Positions 44,673 to 52,524 of a stretch of DNA of 64,000 bases are shown piece by piece. Both the position numbers and the translations under genes were made by a program. The stretch lies in NCBI RefSeq assembly GCF_039542305.1, contig NZ_BAABHW010000006.1, positions 62,001 through 126,000 on the forward strand. The letters are read 5' to 3'. Position 1 is the stretch's first letter, and each line of letters opens with the position of its first letter. The notes below the pieces were generated by a model. It did not search any database, had not been told where the DNA came from, and saw only the letters and a list, made by a program, of their open reading frames with translations. Origin of the DNA: Roseibacterium beibuensis. Its GTDB lineage: Bacteria; Pseudomonadota; Alphaproteobacteria; Rhodobacterales; Rhodobacteraceae.

Positions 44673-44918
44673 ATGCCCCAACGTCTTCATCTCGTTTTCG
44701 GCGGCGAACTCGTCGATCCGCAACGAACGGAATTCGTGAATACCGATGATATCCATATCGTCGGAATGTATCCCGACTATGCCAGCGCCTATGACGCCTG
44801 GAAGGCCGAAGCGCAGCGCACCGTCGACAACGCGCATATGCGCTATTTCATCGCCCATATTCACCGGCTGCGGGACGAGGAAATCGAAGTGTCCCCGACC
44901 GAGGAACTGGGTGGCTGA
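44673..44918 (+). CDS. DUF4170-family small protein
   Basis: An 81-residue protein: MPQRLHLVFGGELVDPQRTEFVNTDDIHIVGMYPDYASAYDAWKAEAQRTVDNAHMRYFIAHIHRLRDEE is the DUF4170 pattern in near-complete form (two strands and two helices expected). ATG 44673 follows GAGGTT. It lies between cysQ and waaA (8 bp before the latter). The family is found with lipid A genes in alphaproteobacteria, hinting at an envelope link, but function is unknown. Confidence 0.87.
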   Translation: MPQRLHLVFGGELVDPQRTEFVNTDDIHIVGMYPDYASAYDAWKAEAQRTVDNAHMRYFIAHIHRLRDEEIEVSPTEELGG

Positions 44919-44926
44919 GCGCGCGC

Positions 44927-46225
44927 ATGGGGGTCTCACCGGCACTTGCCCTCTATCTGACGTGGTCAGGCCGCGGCGCGGCCCCCTTCGCCGAGCGCAA
45001 ATTGCGCGAACGGCTGGAGGCCGGCAAAGAGGATCGTGACCGCCTCTACGAACGCCGGGGGGAACCGCGTGTGCCGCGCCCAGAGGGAAAGCTGGTGTGG
45101 TTTCACGCCGCCTCGGTGGGCGAGTCGCTGGCCATCCTGGAACTGATCCGCCGCCTGCTGGAAGAACGCGAGGATCTTTCGGTTCTCGTCACGACCGGCA
45201 CCGTGACCTCGGCCGGCGTGATGGCCGAACGCCTGCCCGAGCGGGCAATCCACCAGTATATTCCCCTCGACGCGCGGCGCTTCGTGACGGGGTTCCTTGA
45301 CCACTGGCGTCCCGATGTCGCCGTGTGGACCGAGTCGGAACTTTGGCCCACCCTGATCTGCGAAACGCATGCGCGCGGCATCCCGATGCTGATGATCAAC
45401 GCGCGCATGTCGAAGGCCAGCCATGACAAGTGGCGATTCCTGCGTGGCATGGCAAAATCCCTGCTGCGCCGCTTCGACCATGCCCTTGTGCAGGACGACC
45501 TGACCGAGATGTACCTGCGCCGCCTTGGCCTGCCGCCCTTGCGGATGGAGGTGACGGGCACCCTGAAGGAAGGGGCTGCCGCCCTGCCCTGCGACGAGGA
45601 TGAACGCCGCGCCATCGCCGAGCATCTCGGCGGGCGCCCCGTCTGGCTGGCCGCGTCCACCCATCCCGGCGAAGAGCGGATCGCGCTGGATGCACATCGC
45701 ATCGCGCTCAAGGCCAACCCACGCCTGCTGCTGATCATCGTACCGCGCCATCCGCAGCGCGGCGACGAGATCGCGCAGATGATCCAGGCGGATGGCTGGC
45801 GGTTCAACCGGCGCACGGCGGACGAATTGCCCGATGACGAGGCCAATGTGTACCTCGCCGACACGATCGGGGAACTGGGCCTGTGGTACCGGATCGCCCC
45901 GATCAGCTTTGTCGGCGGGTCGATGACACCCGTGGGCGGGCACAACCCGTTCGAACCTGCGGCGCTTGGCTCGGCCATCCTGCATGGGCCCTATGTCACG
46001 AATTTCGTCGATATCTACCAACGCCTGACCGAGGCGAAGGCCGCCTGGCTGATTTCCGGGCCCGACAAGCTGGCCATTGCCGTGAACGACCTGTTGAACC
46101 CGGATCGCGCCGCCTCGATGGCCCATGCCGCGTGGGAGGTCGTCTCGGCCGGATCGGAAATCACCGACAAGGCCGTCGACCTCGTGCTGGATCATCTGGA
46201 CGGGGCTGCGGAGCGCGCGGAGTGA
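44927..46225 (+). CDS. waaA: 3-deoxy-D-manno-octulosonic acid (Kdo) transferase
   Basis: A 432-residue GT30 enzyme adding Kdo to lipid A precursor at the inner membrane. N-terminal FHAASVGESLAILELI contains the family catalytic Glu. It also shows VLVTTGTVTSAGVMAERLP, WTESELWPTLI, and the C-terminal FVGGSMTPVGGHNPFEPAALG for CMP-Kdo. The N-terminal membrane helix is weaker than in E. coli. It is followed by lpxK with a 1-base TGATG overlap. The start 44927 is 8 bp after the DUF4170 stop. Confidence 0.96.
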   Translation: MGVSPALALYLTWSGRGAAPFAERKLRERLEAGKEDRDRLYERRGEPRVPRPEGKLVWFHAASVGESLAILELIRRLLEEREDLSVLVTTGTVTSAGVMAERLPERAIHQYIPLDARRFVTGFLDHWRPDVAVWTESELWPTLICETHARGIPMLMINARMSKASHDKWRFLRGMAKSLLRRFDHALVQDDLTEMYLRRLGLPPLRMEVTGTLKEGAAALPCDEDERRAIAEHLGGRPVWLAASTHPGEERIALDAHRIALKANPRLLLIIVPRHPQRGDEIAQMIQADGWRFNRRTADELPDDEANVYLADTIGELGLWYRIAPISFVGGSMTPVGGHNPFEPAALGSAILHGPYVTNFVDIYQRLTEAKAAWLISGPDKLAIAVNDLLNPDRAASMAHAAWEVVSAGSEITDKAVDLVLDHLDGAAERAE

Positions 46226-47211
46226 TGCGGGCACCGCTGTTCTGGCATCGCGATCCCGGTGCCCTGTCCACGCTGCTGGGGCCCCTGGGGGCGATCTATG
46301 CCGCGGGGACGCGGCGACGCCTGTCGCAAGGGCCGCGCGAAAAGGTTGGTGTTCCGGTGATCTGCGTCGGCAACATCAACGCGGGCGGAACGGGCAAGAC
46401 GCCGACCGCGATGGCGCTTGCGATGCACCTGTCGGCACGGGGGATCAAGGCCCACGCCGTCACGCGCGGCTATGGCGGAAGCCTCGAAGGCCCCGTGCAG
46501 GTCAAGGAACTCTCCCACACGGCGGACCAGACGGGCGACGAGGCGCTGTTGCTGGCGGCCTTTCTGCCCACTTGGGTGGCCAAGGATCGCTTGGCGGGGG
46601 CCAGGGCCGCCGTCGAGGCCGGCGCAGAGGCGATCATCCTCGACGACGGGTTTCAGAACCCCGCGCTGTTCCACGACCTCTCGATCGTGGTGGTGGATGC
46701 GCATCGGGGCTTCGGCAACGGCCGGGTGATCCCGGCGGGCCCCCTGCGCGAACCGGTCGAGGCAGGCCTCGCACGCGCCGACCTGCTTCTGTCGATCGGG
46801 CCAGATACCGCGCAGGAGAAATTCGCGAAGGAGTGGGGCGGCAAGATCAAGCTGCCCCACGCCAAGGGGCATCTTGCGCCCCTGCCGACGGGCCTGCCGC
46901 TGACCGGCATCCCGGTTCTGGCCTTTGCCGGGATCGGGCATCCCGAGAAATTCTTTCAAACGCTCAAGGCCCTCGGCGCCGACCTGCGTGCCGTTCATGC
47001 GCTGGACGATCACCAGCCGCTGACCGATACGCTGATGGCCCGGATGCTGCGCGAGGCGAAGCAGTTGGGCGCGCAGGTGGTGACCACAGAGAAAGACGCG
47101 GTGCGCCTGCCGCCCGAGTTGCGCCCCAAGGTGATGACGGTTCCGGTGCGCTTGGAGCTGGAAGATTGGGCCCCCATCGACGCGCAGTTGGATCGCCTGT
47201 TTCCGACCTGA
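46225..47211 (+). CDS. lpxK: Tetraacyldisaccharide 4'-kinase
   Basis: A 328-residue LpxK that phosphorylates the 4' position of the lipid A disaccharide. P-loop ICVGNINAGGTGKTPTAMALA near residue 45, then AVTRGYGG, GDEALLLAA, ILDDGFQNPAL (Asp of catalytic DDGxQ) and VVTTEKDAVRL near the end. An N-terminal amphipathic helix precedes the P-loop, as in other LpxK. It is coupled to waaA by TGATG. The end is 17 bp from the convergent CoA-transferase gene. Confidence 0.96.
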   Translation: MRAPLFWHRDPGALSTLLGPLGAIYAAGTRRRLSQGPREKVGVPVICVGNINAGGTGKTPTAMALAMHLSARGIKAHAVTRGYGGSLEGPVQVKELSHTADQTGDEALLLAAFLPTWVAKDRLAGARAAVEAGAEAIILDDGFQNPALFHDLSIVVVDAHRGFGNGRVIPAGPLREPVEAGLARADLLLSIGPDTAQEKFAKEWGGKIKLPHAKGHLAPLPTGLPLTGIPVLAFAGIGHPEKFFQTLKALGADLRAVHALDDHQPLTDTLMARMLREAKQLGAQVVTTEKDAVRLPPELRPKVMTVPVRLELEDWAPIDAQLDRLFPT

Positions 47212-47228
47212 CAATCAGGCGCGAAACC

Positions 47229-48359
47229 TCAACTCCAGCCGGTGATATCGTCGTCTTCGCCCAATTTCGGCGCGGGGCGGTCGAGGGCGAGATCGGCATT
47301 CGAAAACCGGAAGGGCGGGCGCACGCCCGGCACGCCATCCAGTTCGATCTGCATGCCCCGCGCCTGCACCTGCGGATCGGCGAAGACCTCGGCCAGATCG
47401 TTGATCGGACCGGCCGGCACGCCCTGCGCCTCGCAGGCGGCCAGCAAATCGGCCTTGGAACGTTTCAGCGTCGCCTCGGTCAGCCGCCGGGTCATCTCGT
47501 CGCGATTGGCGATACGGTCGGCATTGGTCAGGAACTCGGGCGCGTCGGCCATGTCGCCAAGGTCGAGCAGATGGCAAAGCCGCTGGTACTGCGCGTCGTT
47601 GCCCGTGGCGATGATGATCCAGCCATCGGCGCAATCGAACACCTGGTACGGCGTCAGGTTCTGATGCGCGTTGCCGATCCGCTGCGGCGGGGTGCCCGTG
47701 GTCAGGTAGTTCATCGCCTGGTTCGCCATGAAGGCGGTGGCGACGTCGAGAAGCCCCATGTCGATATGCTGCCCCTCGCCCGTTTCCCGGCGCAGATGCA
47801 GCGCGGCGAGGATGGCATTGACGGAATACAGGCCCGTCAGGATGTCGGTCACCGCGATGCCGACCTTTTGCGGCTGGCCCGACGGATCGCCGGTCACGGA
47901 CATGACACCGCTCATGCCCTGGATGATGTAGTCATACCCGGCGCGGTGCGCGTATGGCCCCGTCTGCCCGAACCCGGTGATGGAGCAATAGATCAGGCCG
48001 GGGTTGATCGCGCGCAGCCTGTCGTAGTCCAGCCCGTATTTCACCAGCCCGCCCAGCTTGAAGTTCTCGATGACAACGTCTGCCTCACGGACGAGATCGC
48101 GGATACGCGCCTGGCCGTCCTCGGTGCGGAAATCGACGATGATTGATTTCTTTCCGCGGTTGCAGGAGTGGAAATAGGAGGCGGAGGTGTCGTCGTCCCG
48201 CTCGACGAAGGGCGGCCCCCAACGTCGGGTATCGTCGCCTTGGGGCGCTTCGACCTTGATGACCTCGGCCCCAAGATCGGCGAGCGTCTGACCGGCCCAG
48301 GGGCCAGCCAGGATGCGGGCGAGTTCAAGAACCCGGATACCCTTGAGCGGTGCCGTCAT
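47229..48359 (-). CDS. CaiB/BaiF-family (class III) CoA-transferase
   Basis: A 376-residue class III CoA-transferase. N-terminal RVLELARILAGPWAGQTLADLGAEVIKVE, NRGKKSIIVDF, VVIENFKLGGL, and the catalytic-Asp region QHIDMGLLDVATAF are all characteristic. Related enzymes act on formyl-CoA, succinyl-CoA/carboxylic acids or carnitine; the substrate here is unknown. It overlaps the upstream DsbA-like gene by 4 bp, yet the two functions look unrelated, so the coupling may simply reflect gene packing. Confidence 0.92.
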   Translation of the reverse strand: MTAPLKGIRVLELARILAGPWAGQTLADLGAEVIKVEAPQGDDTRRWGPPFVERDDDTSASYFHSCNRGKKSIIVDFRTEDGQARIRDLVREADVVIENFKLGGLVKYGLDYDRLRAINPGLIYCSITGFGQTGPYAHRAGYDYIIQGMSGVMSVTGDPSGQPQKVGIAVTDILTGLYSVNAILAALHLRRETGEGQHIDMGLLDVATAFMANQAMNYLTTGTPPQRIGNAHQNLTPYQVFDCADGWIIIATGNDAQYQRLCHLLDLGDMADAPEFLTNADRIANRDEMTRRLTEATLKRSKADLLAACEAQGVPAGPINDLAEVFADPQVQARGMQIELDGVPGVRPPFRFSNADLALDRPAPKLGEDDDITGWS

Positions 48360-49054
48360 CCGTCGGCCTGCGCCTCTTCGAGGGCAGCGTCGAGATGGCC
48401 GGCAAGGTCTTCGTAGCTCATGTTGCCCAACACCTCGTCATTGATTACGACCGACGGCGTGCCTTCGATCGGATGCACATCCATCTGTGCCTCGTAATTG
48501 GCCAGCATCGCGCGGGCCATGTCGGCATCGGTCAGGCAGGCGTCGAGTTCGTCATTCGACAGGCCTGCCGTACGGCCGATGCGGCGCAGGTTTTCGACGA
48601 TCTCGGCCGGGCTGCCCTGCACCCATTCGCGCTGCTGGTCGTAGATCAGATCGACGATCCCGAAATAGCGCATGGGACCACCGCAGCGGGCGACCATACC
48701 GGCCCAGAGGCCCGGACGGTCGAAATAGACTTCGCGATAGACGAACCGCACAAGGCCGGTGTCGATGTAATCCTCGACGAGGCGCGGCTTGACGTTGGCG
48801 TGGAAGGTCGCGCAATGCGGGCAGGTGAAAGAGGCGTATTCGTACATCGTGACCGGGGCGTCATCCGATCCCAGCACCATGTCCAGAATCTCGGGCGCGT
48901 CGCCGGCGGCCCCGTCCTCGGTCTGGGCATTGGCCATCCCGACGGGCAACAGCGGGGAGGGTGTATTGCCCCCCTGCAACAGACTATAGCCGCCAAGGCC
49001 CAATGCACCCGCGCCTGCGCCGGCGATCAGAAGGGTTCTGCGGTCGATGGTCAT
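48356..49054 (-). CDS. DsbA-family thiol oxidoreductase/disulfide-handling protein
   Basis: A 232-residue exported thioredoxin-fold protein. Active site CPHC (about C78/C81) in EYASFTCPHCATFH and cis-Pro in IEGTPSVVIND. The N-terminus has DRRTLLIAGAGAGALGLGG, a twin-Arg-like signal followed by hydrophobic residues, so Tat or Sec export or a membrane anchor is possible. A GAGGAG Shine-Dalgarno supports ATG 49054. It is upstream of and coupled to the CoA-transferase gene, and 10 bp downstream of the DciA-like gene. Confidence 0.92.
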   Translation of the reverse strand: MTIDRRTLLIAGAGAGALGLGGYSLLQGGNTPSPLLPVGMANAQTEDGAAGDAPEILDMVLGSDDAPVTMYEYASFTCPHCATFHANVKPRLVEDYIDTGLVRFVYREVYFDRPGLWAGMVARCGGPMRYFGIVDLIYDQQREWVQGSPAEIVENLRRIGRTAGLSNDELDACLTDADMARAMLANYEAQMDVHPIEGTPSVVINDEVLGNMSYEDLAGHLDAALEEAQADG

Positions 49055-49064
49055 GAAACACTCC

Positions 49065-49592
49065 TCAAGTTCGTTTGTTGGTTAAAACGTTCCGGGCGAG
49101 GGCTGCAAGCGCGTTCCGCAGCCCCTCGTCTTCGATATGGGTCAGCCCCGTTGTCGCCTGTTTCAGACGCTCGGGATCGGGGGCGGCCTTGACGGGCTTG
49201 GCTCTCGGGGCGAAGGCCACCTGCCCTTCGGCAAAGCCGGTCGGCGCGGTTTGCGTGACCTGTACCCGGCTGACGGCGCGATAGCCGTAGCAGGCGTTCA
49301 CGCGCTCCACGACGTCTTCGCGGCGCATTTCCAGCACGGGGGCGTTGGCCCCGGTGGTCAACAGGACCAGCGTGCCACCAAAGCCGCGCCCATAGGTGAT
49401 GCGCACCGGCAGCGCGATCTCGGCGATCTCGGCGCCCACGATCTCGGCCCAATGGGTCAGGAGCCGCGCCTCGGCGAAGCCGCGCTTTTCGGCCGGGCCA
49501 CGGAGGTGCCCCGAAACCAAGGCACCCGCGCGCTCGAACCCGCGCTTGCGGCGGGTGGGCGGTTCGGGCGATGTGACTGCCTTGCGGGCCAT
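49065..49592 (-). CDS. DciA-like DUF721 protein
   Basis: A 175-residue protein. Residues about 15-110 match DUF721 (GFERAGALVSGHLRGPAEKRGFAEARLLTHWAEIVGAEIAEIALPVRITYGRGFGGTLVLLTTGANAPVLEMRREDVVERVNACYGYRAVSRVQV). DciA loads the replicative helicase in bacteria lacking DnaC/DnaI, so a replication role is likely for the family. It is divergent from mutY with an 83-bp gap. ATG 49592 (MARKAVT) is preferred over an upstream ATG. Confidence 0.85.
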   Translation of the reverse strand: MARKAVTSPEPPTRRKRGFERAGALVSGHLRGPAEKRGFAEARLLTHWAEIVGAEIAEIALPVRITYGRGFGGTLVLLTTGANAPVLEMRREDVVERVNACYGYRAVSRVQVTQTAPTGFAEGQVAFAPRAKPVKAAPDPERLKQATTGLTHIEDEGLRNALAALARNVLTNKRT

Positions 49593-49675
49593 GGGTTGCC
49601 TTCCTGAGTTCCCGGGCAATCTATGCCGCATCGGGGTGCTAACCAATAACAGACCGACAAGGGGCGGGATAAAGC

Positions 49676-50749
49676 TTGCGTGACGATGAGTTACAACGCG
49701 CGTTACTCGACTGGTACGACGCCCATGCGCGCGACCTGCCGTGGCGTGTGGGTCCGGCGGCGCGGATGCGGGGGGAATTGCCCGATCCCTATGGCGTCTG
49801 GCTGTCCGAGGTGATGCTGCAACAGACCACAGTGGCCGCCGTGAAGGACTACTTCCTGCGCTTCACGACGCTTTGGCCGACGGTGGGCGACCTGGCAGCG
49901 GCCGAAGATGCCGACGTGATGGGCGAGTGGGCCGGCCTTGGCTACTACGCGCGGGCGCGCAACCTTTTGAAATGCGCACGGGTCGTGGCCGGGGACATGG
50001 ACGGGCGGTTTCCCGAGACCGAGGACGGGCTGCGCGAGCTGCCGGGGATCGGCCCCTACACGGCCGCCGCCATTGCCTCGATCGCCTTTGACCGGCCGGC
50101 GGTGGTGATGGACGGCAATATCGAGCGGGTGATGGCGCGGATTTTCGCGGTGGAAACGCCCCTGCCCGCCGCCAAGCCCGAATTGAAAAGCCATGCCGCG
50201 CGGCTGACGCCCGAGGATCGGCCCGGCTGCCACGCGCAGGCCTTGATGGACCTGGGCGCGACGATCTGCACCCCGAAAAGCCCCGCCTGCGGGATTTGCC
50301 CTGTCATGGCGGCCTGCGCCGCCCGCAAGGCCGGGATCGCCGCAGGTTTGCCGGCCAAGGCGCCGAAGAAGGCCAAGCCCACGCGGCACGGCATCGCCTA
50401 TCTCGTCCAGCGCGAGGATGGCGCGTGGCTGCTGGAAACGCGGCCCGAGAAAGGGCTGCTCGGGGGCATGCTGGGCTGGCCCGGCAGCGATTGGGTGGAG
50501 GGCGAACCCGCCGCCACCCCGCCGCTGGATGCCGCGTGGCACGATCCGGGGCTGGAGGTGCGGCACACCTTCACCCATTTCCACCTGCGTTTGTCGCTGC
50601 GGGTCGCACGTGCACCGCTGAACGCGGTGCCGCGACGGGGCGATTTCCACGAGCTTGCCACGTTCCGGCCCGCAAGCCTGCCCACGGTCATGCGAAAAGC
50701 CTTCGACCTCGCCAAAGGGGCCATGCCCGCGACATCGGCGCCGCATTGA
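49676..50749 (+). CDS. mutY: A/G-specific adenine glycosylase
   Basis: A 357-residue MutY that removes A opposite 8-oxoG. Glu45 in SEVMLQQTTV and Asp146 in VMDGNIERV are the catalytic pair; LPGIGPYTAAAIASIAF is the HhH. The 4Fe-4S cluster is CTPKSPACGICPVMAAC (C198, C205, C208, C214; C-X6-C-X2-C-X5-C). The C-terminal NUDIX-like domain follows (YLVQREDGAWLLETRPEKGLLGGMLGWPG). The start must be TTG 49676: an in-frame TAA lies two codons upstream and no ATG precedes the conserved WYDAHARDLPW. Confidence 0.96.
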   Translation: MRDDELQRALLDWYDAHARDLPWRVGPAARMRGELPDPYGVWLSEVMLQQTTVAAVKDYFLRFTTLWPTVGDLAAAEDADVMGEWAGLGYYARARNLLKCARVVAGDMDGRFPETEDGLRELPGIGPYTAAAIASIAFDRPAVVMDGNIERVMARIFAVETPLPAAKPELKSHAARLTPEDRPGCHAQALMDLGATICTPKSPACGICPVMAACAARKAGIAAGLPAKAPKKAKPTRHGIAYLVQREDGAWLLETRPEKGLLGGMLGWPGSDWVEGEPAATPPLDAAWHDPGLEVRHTFTHFHLRLSLRVARAPLNAVPRRGDFHELATFRPASLPTVMRKAFDLAKGAMPATSAPH

Positions 50750-50805
50750 CGCGACATCGGAATGGGCAGAGCCTTTGGCAGACTTGGGTGAACGGAGCTG
50801 TGGCC

Positions 50806-51948
50806 ATGATCCCCGCTGAACAAGTGCAATCCTTTCGCAATGCCATGCCCTTCTGGGCGTCGATCCTGTTGATCCCCCTCATCATCTTCGTGGCGACACA
50901 GGGCGGTTGGTGGCTGATCCTGATGCCGCTCAGCACGTGGTGGCTGTTCACGCTGCTCGACGCGATCACCGGGCTGAACCTGGAAAACGCGGACCTCGAA
51001 ACGACAGAGGATCAGCTCTTCTGGTATCGCCTGATCACGATGATCTGGTTCCCGCTGCAATTCGCGGTGATCTACGGCTTAATCTGGTACGCGCAGCACA
51101 CCGACCATCTAAGCACCGGCGAGAAACTCGGGCTGTTCTTCGGCGTCGGCGTCATCTCGGGCACGATCGGGATCGTCTATAGCCACGAGTTGATGCACCA
51201 GAAGACCAAGTCGGAACGCTGGCTGGCGGACCTGCTGCTGGCGACCGTGCTGTATTCGCATTTCCGCTCGGAACACCTGCTGGTGCATCACCGCTATGTC
51301 GGCACGCCGCGCGACGCGGTGACCGCGCGCTATAACGAGGGGTTCCACCGCTTCTTTCCGCGCGTTCTGGTCGAAGGCTATGCCTCGGCCTTCCGGTCCG
51401 AAGCGGCGATGCTGAAACGCAAGGGGCGCCCATGGTATCACCCGAGCAACCCCTTCTGGAAATTCTGGGCCCTGCAGGCGGCTTGCCTCGCGCTTGCCTA
51501 TGCGCTTGGCGGATGGGGCGGGCTGGGCCTGTTCCTATTCCAGGCTTTCATCGCCGTCTGGCAGTTGGAACTGACCAACTATGTCGAGCATTACGGCCTG
51601 ACCCGGCGCTATCTCGGCGATGGCAAATACGAGCATGTCCTGCCGCGCCATAGCTGGAATGCCGCGCACAAGGCGTCGAACTGGCTGTTCATCAACTTGC
51701 AGCGGCATTCCGATCACCACTACAAGCCCGACCGCCGTTTTCCCCTGTTGCAGAACTATTCCGAGGACGAGGCGCCGCAACTGCCCTTTGGCTATCCGCT
51801 GATGACAGCGGCAGCCATGGTTCCGCCACTCTGGAAGCGGATCATGAACAAGCGGGTCAAGGCGTGGCGGCGGACATACTATCCCGATATCGAGGATTGG
51901 CACCCTTACAACAAGGGGCTGAACCCGGCGCCGCGCGGGGCGGCCTGA
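50806..51948 (+). CDS. alkB: AlkB-type alkane 1-monooxygenase (membrane di-iron hydroxylase)
   Basis: A 380-residue integral membrane non-heme di-iron enzyme oxidising a terminal methyl group. All His clusters are present: HELMH (about 125), EHLLVHHRYV, NYVEHYGL and LQRHSDHHYKPDRRF. There are about six hydrophobic segments, in the N-terminal half and near residue 230. GGAG eight bases before ATG 50806 decides the start; the frame is open upstream through mutY sequence. No rubredoxin or rubredoxin reductase gene is adjacent, so electron partners lie elsewhere. It ends 4 bp before the convergent MarR gene. Xylene-type hydroxylases share the motifs, so chain specificity is unproven. Confidence 0.88.
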   Translation: MIPAEQVQSFRNAMPFWASILLIPLIIFVATQGGWWLILMPLSTWWLFTLLDAITGLNLENADLETTEDQLFWYRLITMIWFPLQFAVIYGLIWYAQHTDHLSTGEKLGLFFGVGVISGTIGIVYSHELMHQKTKSERWLADLLLATVLYSHFRSEHLLVHHRYVGTPRDAVTARYNEGFHRFFPRVLVEGYASAFRSEAAMLKRKGRPWYHPSNPFWKFWALQAACLALAYALGGWGGLGLFLFQAFIAVWQLELTNYVEHYGLTRRYLGDGKYEHVLPRHSWNAAHKASNWLFINLQRHSDHHYKPDRRFPLLQNYSEDEAPQLPFGYPLMTAAAMVPPLWKRIMNKRVKAWRRTYYPDIEDWHPYNKGLNPAPRGAA

Positions 51949-51952
51949 ACGC

Positions 51953-52390
51953 CTAGTCCGCGGCCTCGGCATCCAGATCGAGGGCCTTTCGCAGCAGGGC
52001 GTTGAACTGCGCCCGTTCGCTTTCGTCGAGATGGGCCAGGATTTCGCCCTGCATGGTGCTTACGGTTGGCGTGAATTCCTCAAGGAGCGCACGGCCAGTC
52101 TCGGTCAACTGCACCACGCGCGCGCGGCGGTCCTGTTCGCTGACGCTGCGCTCGACCAGGCCCTTGCGCTCCAGCCGTTCGATCACCCCGCCGATGGTCG
52201 CGCGGTCATAGGCGATCAGGGCGGCAACGCGCGCCTGGTCGATGCCGGGATGTGTGCGCAGGGCGTCCATCGCCGCGAACTGAACCGAGGTCAGGTCGAC
52301 ACCAACCTCTTTCGCGCGCTCCTGGAAAATATGGGTGGAGCGTTGGTGCAGCCGCCGGATCAGGTGGCCGGGCATTCCATAAAGCTTCAT
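51953..52390 (-). CDS. MarR-family repressor, MobR-like
   Basis: A 145-residue winged-helix regulator. DNA-binding region VAALIAYDRATIGGVIERLERKGLVERSVSEQDRRARVVQLTETGRALL is the MarR signature, with dimerisation helices at both ends. It is divergent from the mobA-like gene, and the 134-bp gap holds a duplicated operator. In Comamonas testosteroni the MarR-type MobR represses mobA and is released by 3-hydroxybenzoate; the same role here is inferred from synteny. Confidence 0.92.
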   Translation of the reverse strand: MKLYGMPGHLIRRLHQRSTHIFQERAKEVGVDLTSVQFAAMDALRTHPGIDQARVAALIAYDRATIGGVIERLERKGLVERSVSEQDRRARVVQLTETGRALLEEFTPTVSTMQGEILAHLDESERAQFNALLRKALDLDAEAAD

Positions 52391-52445
52391 GCGCTTGCTC
52401 CCGCAGGTGAGGGTGCGCGCAGTCTAGCGCGCCACGAAGCCCATT

Positions 52446-52513
52446 GTAAGTATACATATCTTTTTGATTGACGCAGATAGTAAGTATACATACTTTATCA
52501 CTTGACGCAGGGC
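52446..52513. promoter_or_regulatory. Tandem operator repeats in the marR-mobA intergenic region
   Basis: Two 34-bp direct repeats (52446-52479 and 52480-52513) each start GTAAGTATACATA and contain TTGACGCAG at the same offset. The second contains a perfect AAGTAT-AC-ATACTT palindrome (52482-52495); the first is imperfect. A possible promoter for mobA is TTGACG (52468-52473) with TACTTT 17 bp on, overlapping the palindrome. Confidence 0.75.
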
Positions 52514-52524
52514 GGGAGGACAGC

